From NCBI RefSeq assembly GCF_019263745.1, contig NZ_CP077107.1, forward strand, positions 3,286,001 to 3,350,000: a stretch of DNA of 64,000 nt. Reading direction: 5' to 3'. The translations under genes were made by a program, and so were the position numbers. Source of the DNA: Methanospirillum hungatei. Lineage in GTDB: Archaea; Halobacteriota; Methanomicrobia; Methanomicrobiales; Methanospirillaceae. Of the stretch, positions 62,501 to 64,000 are shown piece after piece. The notes beneath the pieces were generated by a model. The model searched no databases. It was not told the origin of the DNA and saw nothing but the letters and a program-made list of their open reading frames with translations. Position 1 is the stretch's first letter, and each line of letters starts with the position of its first letter.

Positions 62501-64000
62501 AATGCCTATCCATTGCCTGACATTTGCATCTCCATTCTCGAGATTTTCCATTTCCCATCGACTTACCAATGCCCCCATTGAATGGCAAATAATATCAATA
62601 GGACCATAATAATGTATTTCATCTCTTTTATTTTCAATAAATGCTTTAAACTGATGTGCAATTACTCTTGGGTCACCCCTATTATTATCTGAATAATCAA
62701 AAGCCCAAGTTTCAATTCCTTCTTTATTTAATCTCTTAATCATTTCAGTCCAACAAGAAGGGTCACTATTAAAGCCATGAACCAAAACAACCGGTGTTTT
62801 ACTAAAATTCGCTTCAATAGTATGATCTGTTTTTACTTTAGTAAAGGTAAATGGCGATGTGTTATTTGCAAATTTCCCATCTATTGTAAAATTGGCAGTT
62901 TGATAACTTTTATCCGGGATAAAAGTAAAGGTTACATTCTCACCATGCTCTACGTAGACGCTTCCAGATGGTTCGATTTTTCCACCATCCCCAGCAGATG
63001 CTTCAATGATATGAGATGAAGTATTTACTTTAACAAGTGGAGCAGTATCATATACACCTAAAGAAACCTCATAAGGTGTTGTTGTATACCCTTTGGGATT
63101 AGGTGGCTGGAGGTCTGACCATCCTTTTCCCTTTGGGATGCTCCAATAATTTCCAGCAATATAAGGGCCACCCATGATGTTTGTTCCGGGTAGTGGACCT
63201 GCGGGATTCGTCCAATTGGATAGGTCATTATTACTAAAAATATCGGTATTGACTTCATTACCAAAGTAATTGTTATAGATCAATCCGTCCGTTATCCCAT
63301 CCAAAAATATACCACTTTTTTCATTACCAGTTATGTTATTACCTACAATATTAGGAAAACCACCATTAATATAAAGACCACAATTACGATTATCAGAGAT
63401 ATTATTGCCTATAATATTAATAGAATCGCCGTCATGATAACCACCATAGATTCCATAAAAATTATTACGAGTAATATTGTTATTCTGAAGTGTAGAATTA
63501 AATCCTACATTCGTCCCAACCTCATTATTTTTTATTTTATTATTTTTTATCGATGTTTTTACTCCGCCATCACTTATACCATTAAAATTATCAAAGACAT
63601 TATTTGCAATTACACTTACATTGCTAACAATAGTGCCTCCATAATAATCCGTTATAACAATGCCATAATCACTATTGTAAATAGTATTATTATCCACTAT
63701 AGAATTTGATCCAAATACATTGATAGCAAAATTAGTTTCATAGTTCGAATTATCATGTAAAATATTATCTGAAATCAATGAATTAGGACCTGAAGAGACT
63801 ATCCCATTGTAAGTAGAATTTGTTACTGTATTTCCAAATATTTTTGCATGAGCACCCGATGATCTAATGCTAAAGTCCCATCCACCGCTAACAGTGTTTT
63901 CGGAAATTGTTGAATCATTACCCCCTGAATAAATCGGATATGTAAATCCAGCGATTAATTTATTCCTTGAAATTGATGCATTATTACCTCCAGATAATAT
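59501..64000 (-). CDS. giant mosaic surface protein (beta-helix, lipase-like, IPT/TIG, seven-bladed propeller, PKD), partial
   Basis: The frame is open to the window edge, so only the last 1499 residues are seen. By window position, in order: parallel beta-helix (NosD-like) repeats at 63150-64000; an InlB-like repeat domain at 62810-63030; an alpha/beta hydrolase at about 62000-62800 with oxyanion VLVHGF and nucleophile ICHSMG (near 62581); an IPT/TIG domain at 61330-61640; seven LVIVD-type repeats (about 47 residues, SNALEIIDI) at 60303-61325; a second TIG at 60020-60300; another InlB-like repeat at 59770-59960; and a C-terminal PKD domain (WQFGDGQTSS) at 59510-59760. Secreted or anchored. 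Confidence 0.85.
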   Translation of the reverse strand: MLSGGNNASISRNKLIAGFTYPIYSGGNDSTISENTVSGGWDFSIRSSGAHAKIFGNTVTNSTYNGIVSSGPNSLISDNILHDNSNYETNFAINVFGSNSIVDNNTIYNSDYGIVITDYYGGTIVSNVSVIANNVFDNFNGISDGGVKTSIKNNKIKNNEVGTNVGFNSTLQNNNITRNNFYGIYGGYHDGDSINIIGNNISDNRNCGLYINGGFPNIVGNNITGNEKSGIFLDGITDGLIYNNYFGNEVNTDIFSNNDLSNWTNPAGPLPGTNIMGGPYIAGNYWSIPKGKGWSDLQPPNPKGYTTTPYEVSLGVYDTAPLVKVNTSSHIIEASAGDGGKIEPSGSVYVEHGENVTFTFIPDKSYQTANFTIDGKFANNTSPFTFTKVKTDHTIEANFSKTPVVLVHGFNSDPSCWTEMIKRLNKEGIETWAFDYSDNNRGDPRVIAHQFKAFIENKRDEIHYYGPIDIICHSMGALVSRWEMENLENGDANVRQWIGIAPVTGGSALADDEDGLFIFRAILNLIGIFDPGSALTQLSTNSETVKELNNNINKNQLNKNTIYRVIVGYNPDASIFFNNLLFAVTRQKINDAYSWTFLGDGIVANTQSYFHNVGEQFDTLPIMGIYWDHEEASSYNHQKICHQQETINHVVGYYQNPLKSSTNILPNEPTGVKPNLIIKTWETAKITANAYTVFRFPVIGATLLTICCTGDGNYDINSLKDSNLLSEKVNITITYKSGKSIKLTPGTAYYQSDSNNLTCFIDPDEVGEYTVTVSPIGLQPYGFNGEMKLNGITSNDLIPINEIIPSSGINSESATITNLSGNNFHSGAIVNLSRSGYSNITATNVQYPSSTKITCTIPITGASPGLWNVTVMNPDGQMGTLINGFTITKTGTLNPVHAGSIVDGQGGAKLFGPHGVFVKDNYAYVVSSSNALEIIDISIPENPVHTGSIVNGTNGALLDNPYNVFISEIYAYVISTGSNALEIIDVSNPTNPVHKGYIKDGEGGAKLNEPYSVYVSGNNAYVASKGSNALEIVNISNPEKPVHSSSITDGEEGAKLNGAFSVFVSGNYAYVASSSSNALEIIDVSNPANPVHKGCISDGEGGARINNPQYVFVSNNYAYVVSSGSNALEIIDIKNPANPIHKGSISDGEGGSLLYNPISVYIFGNYAHIASPFSDALEIIDIFDPENPVHAGSIVNGTRGALLDKPWSVAVSRNYAYVASYSSNALEVVNIGTASPIITSITPSSGVNGNPINIRNLEGSGFQTGALVKLSRTGNSEIIANTVSVNSPSHITCTLPITDAAPGLWNVTVTNLDGQMGTLINGFTITNVNPTPTVTPTPTTAGFYINSTSDKWTISYPSGNKTYPEESNQTFITQSKPGAELLDVIVDEQSKGANKSYTFTNITTDHSIQTVGDANPHQVHVMFNATPCTGKLPLRVEFFDESLGEPTMWYWQFGDGQTSSFRNPIHKYTRPGIYSVSLRAYNNNSGGTSMMNEMIRVIE
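60303..61325 (-). repeat. seven LVIVD-type protein repeats (about 141 bp each)
   Basis: Seven units in the surface protein, each with a YAYV(V/A)S...SNALE(I/V)(I/V)(D/N)I core followed by NPVH-G-I-DG. They should fold into a seven-bladed beta-propeller. Units 2-5 are most alike, which suggests recent duplication. Confidence 0.85.

Noticed and set aside
63778-64000. Start of the surface protein at 63778
   Set aside because: That codon is a TTG inside a continuing open frame with the same beta-helix repeat pattern, so the gene runs on past the window.

Overview
The window looks like a stretch of chromosome from a methanogenic archaeon of the Methanomicrobiales, most like Methanospirillum. This rests on the gene families, because no marker such as rRNA or mcr lies here. 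Archaeal markers are a class III-signal type IV pilin, an Sm-like protein, a site-2 protease, RNase HII, archaeal PGK and GlmM-type mutase, and three tRNAs (Thr-GGT, Gln-TTG, Asp-GTC) behind TATA-type promoters. PAS-rich histidine kinases and many small toxin-antitoxin pairs also fit that group.

Layout. 0.2-6.8 kb: a secreted protein, then a type I restriction-modification operon hsdR-hsdS-hsdM on the minus strand, with a decayed AIPR-like gene downstream of hsdM. 6.8-14.8 kb: accessory DNA with a DUF4143 ATPase, a VapBC pair, dispersed repeats, a complete IS66-family element with perfect 8-bp target duplication, and secreted or unknown proteins. 14.8-21.6 kb: a methyltransferase, a 7TM histidine kinase, a metallo-beta-lactamase-fold hydrolase, a ThDP 2-oxo-acid decarboxylase and an unknown winged-helix protein. 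21.9-25.3 kb: a tightly overlapping primase / helicase / small protein operon, probably the replication module of an integrated plasmid or virus. 25.3-34.3 kb: toxin-antitoxin pairs, two acetyltransferases, a pilin next to a large multi-membrane protein, then a graveyard of broken toxin, antitoxin and transposase genes. 34.5-58.7 kb: mostly core genome, with tRNAs, RNase HII, S2P protease, acylphosphatase, a PAS protein fused to a diadenylate cyclase domain, rubredoxin, fructose-1,6-bisphosphatase, Sm protein, alpha-glucan phosphorylase, XerA-like recombinase, a response regulator beside a CHASE4 kinase, GlmM, a solo Cas1 homologue, a double VOC protein, PGK and a second DUF4143 ATPase. 58.7-64 kb: an AT-rich gap and the C-terminal 1499 residues of a giant surface protein that runs off the window.

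How the genes fit together. FBPase, PGK, glucan phosphorylase and the GlmM-type mutase are the carbohydrate enzymes (gluconeogenesis, storage glucan, cell-surface sugars). Three histidine kinases share nearly the same unusual H-box and ATPase region behind different sensors, and a PAS protein that may make c-di-AMP lies among them. The strongest candidates for something new are the solo Cas1 homologue with an apparently altered active site, the PAS-diadenylate cyclase fusion, the primase-helicase operon and the mosaic lipase/propeller surface protein. No CRISPR array was seen.
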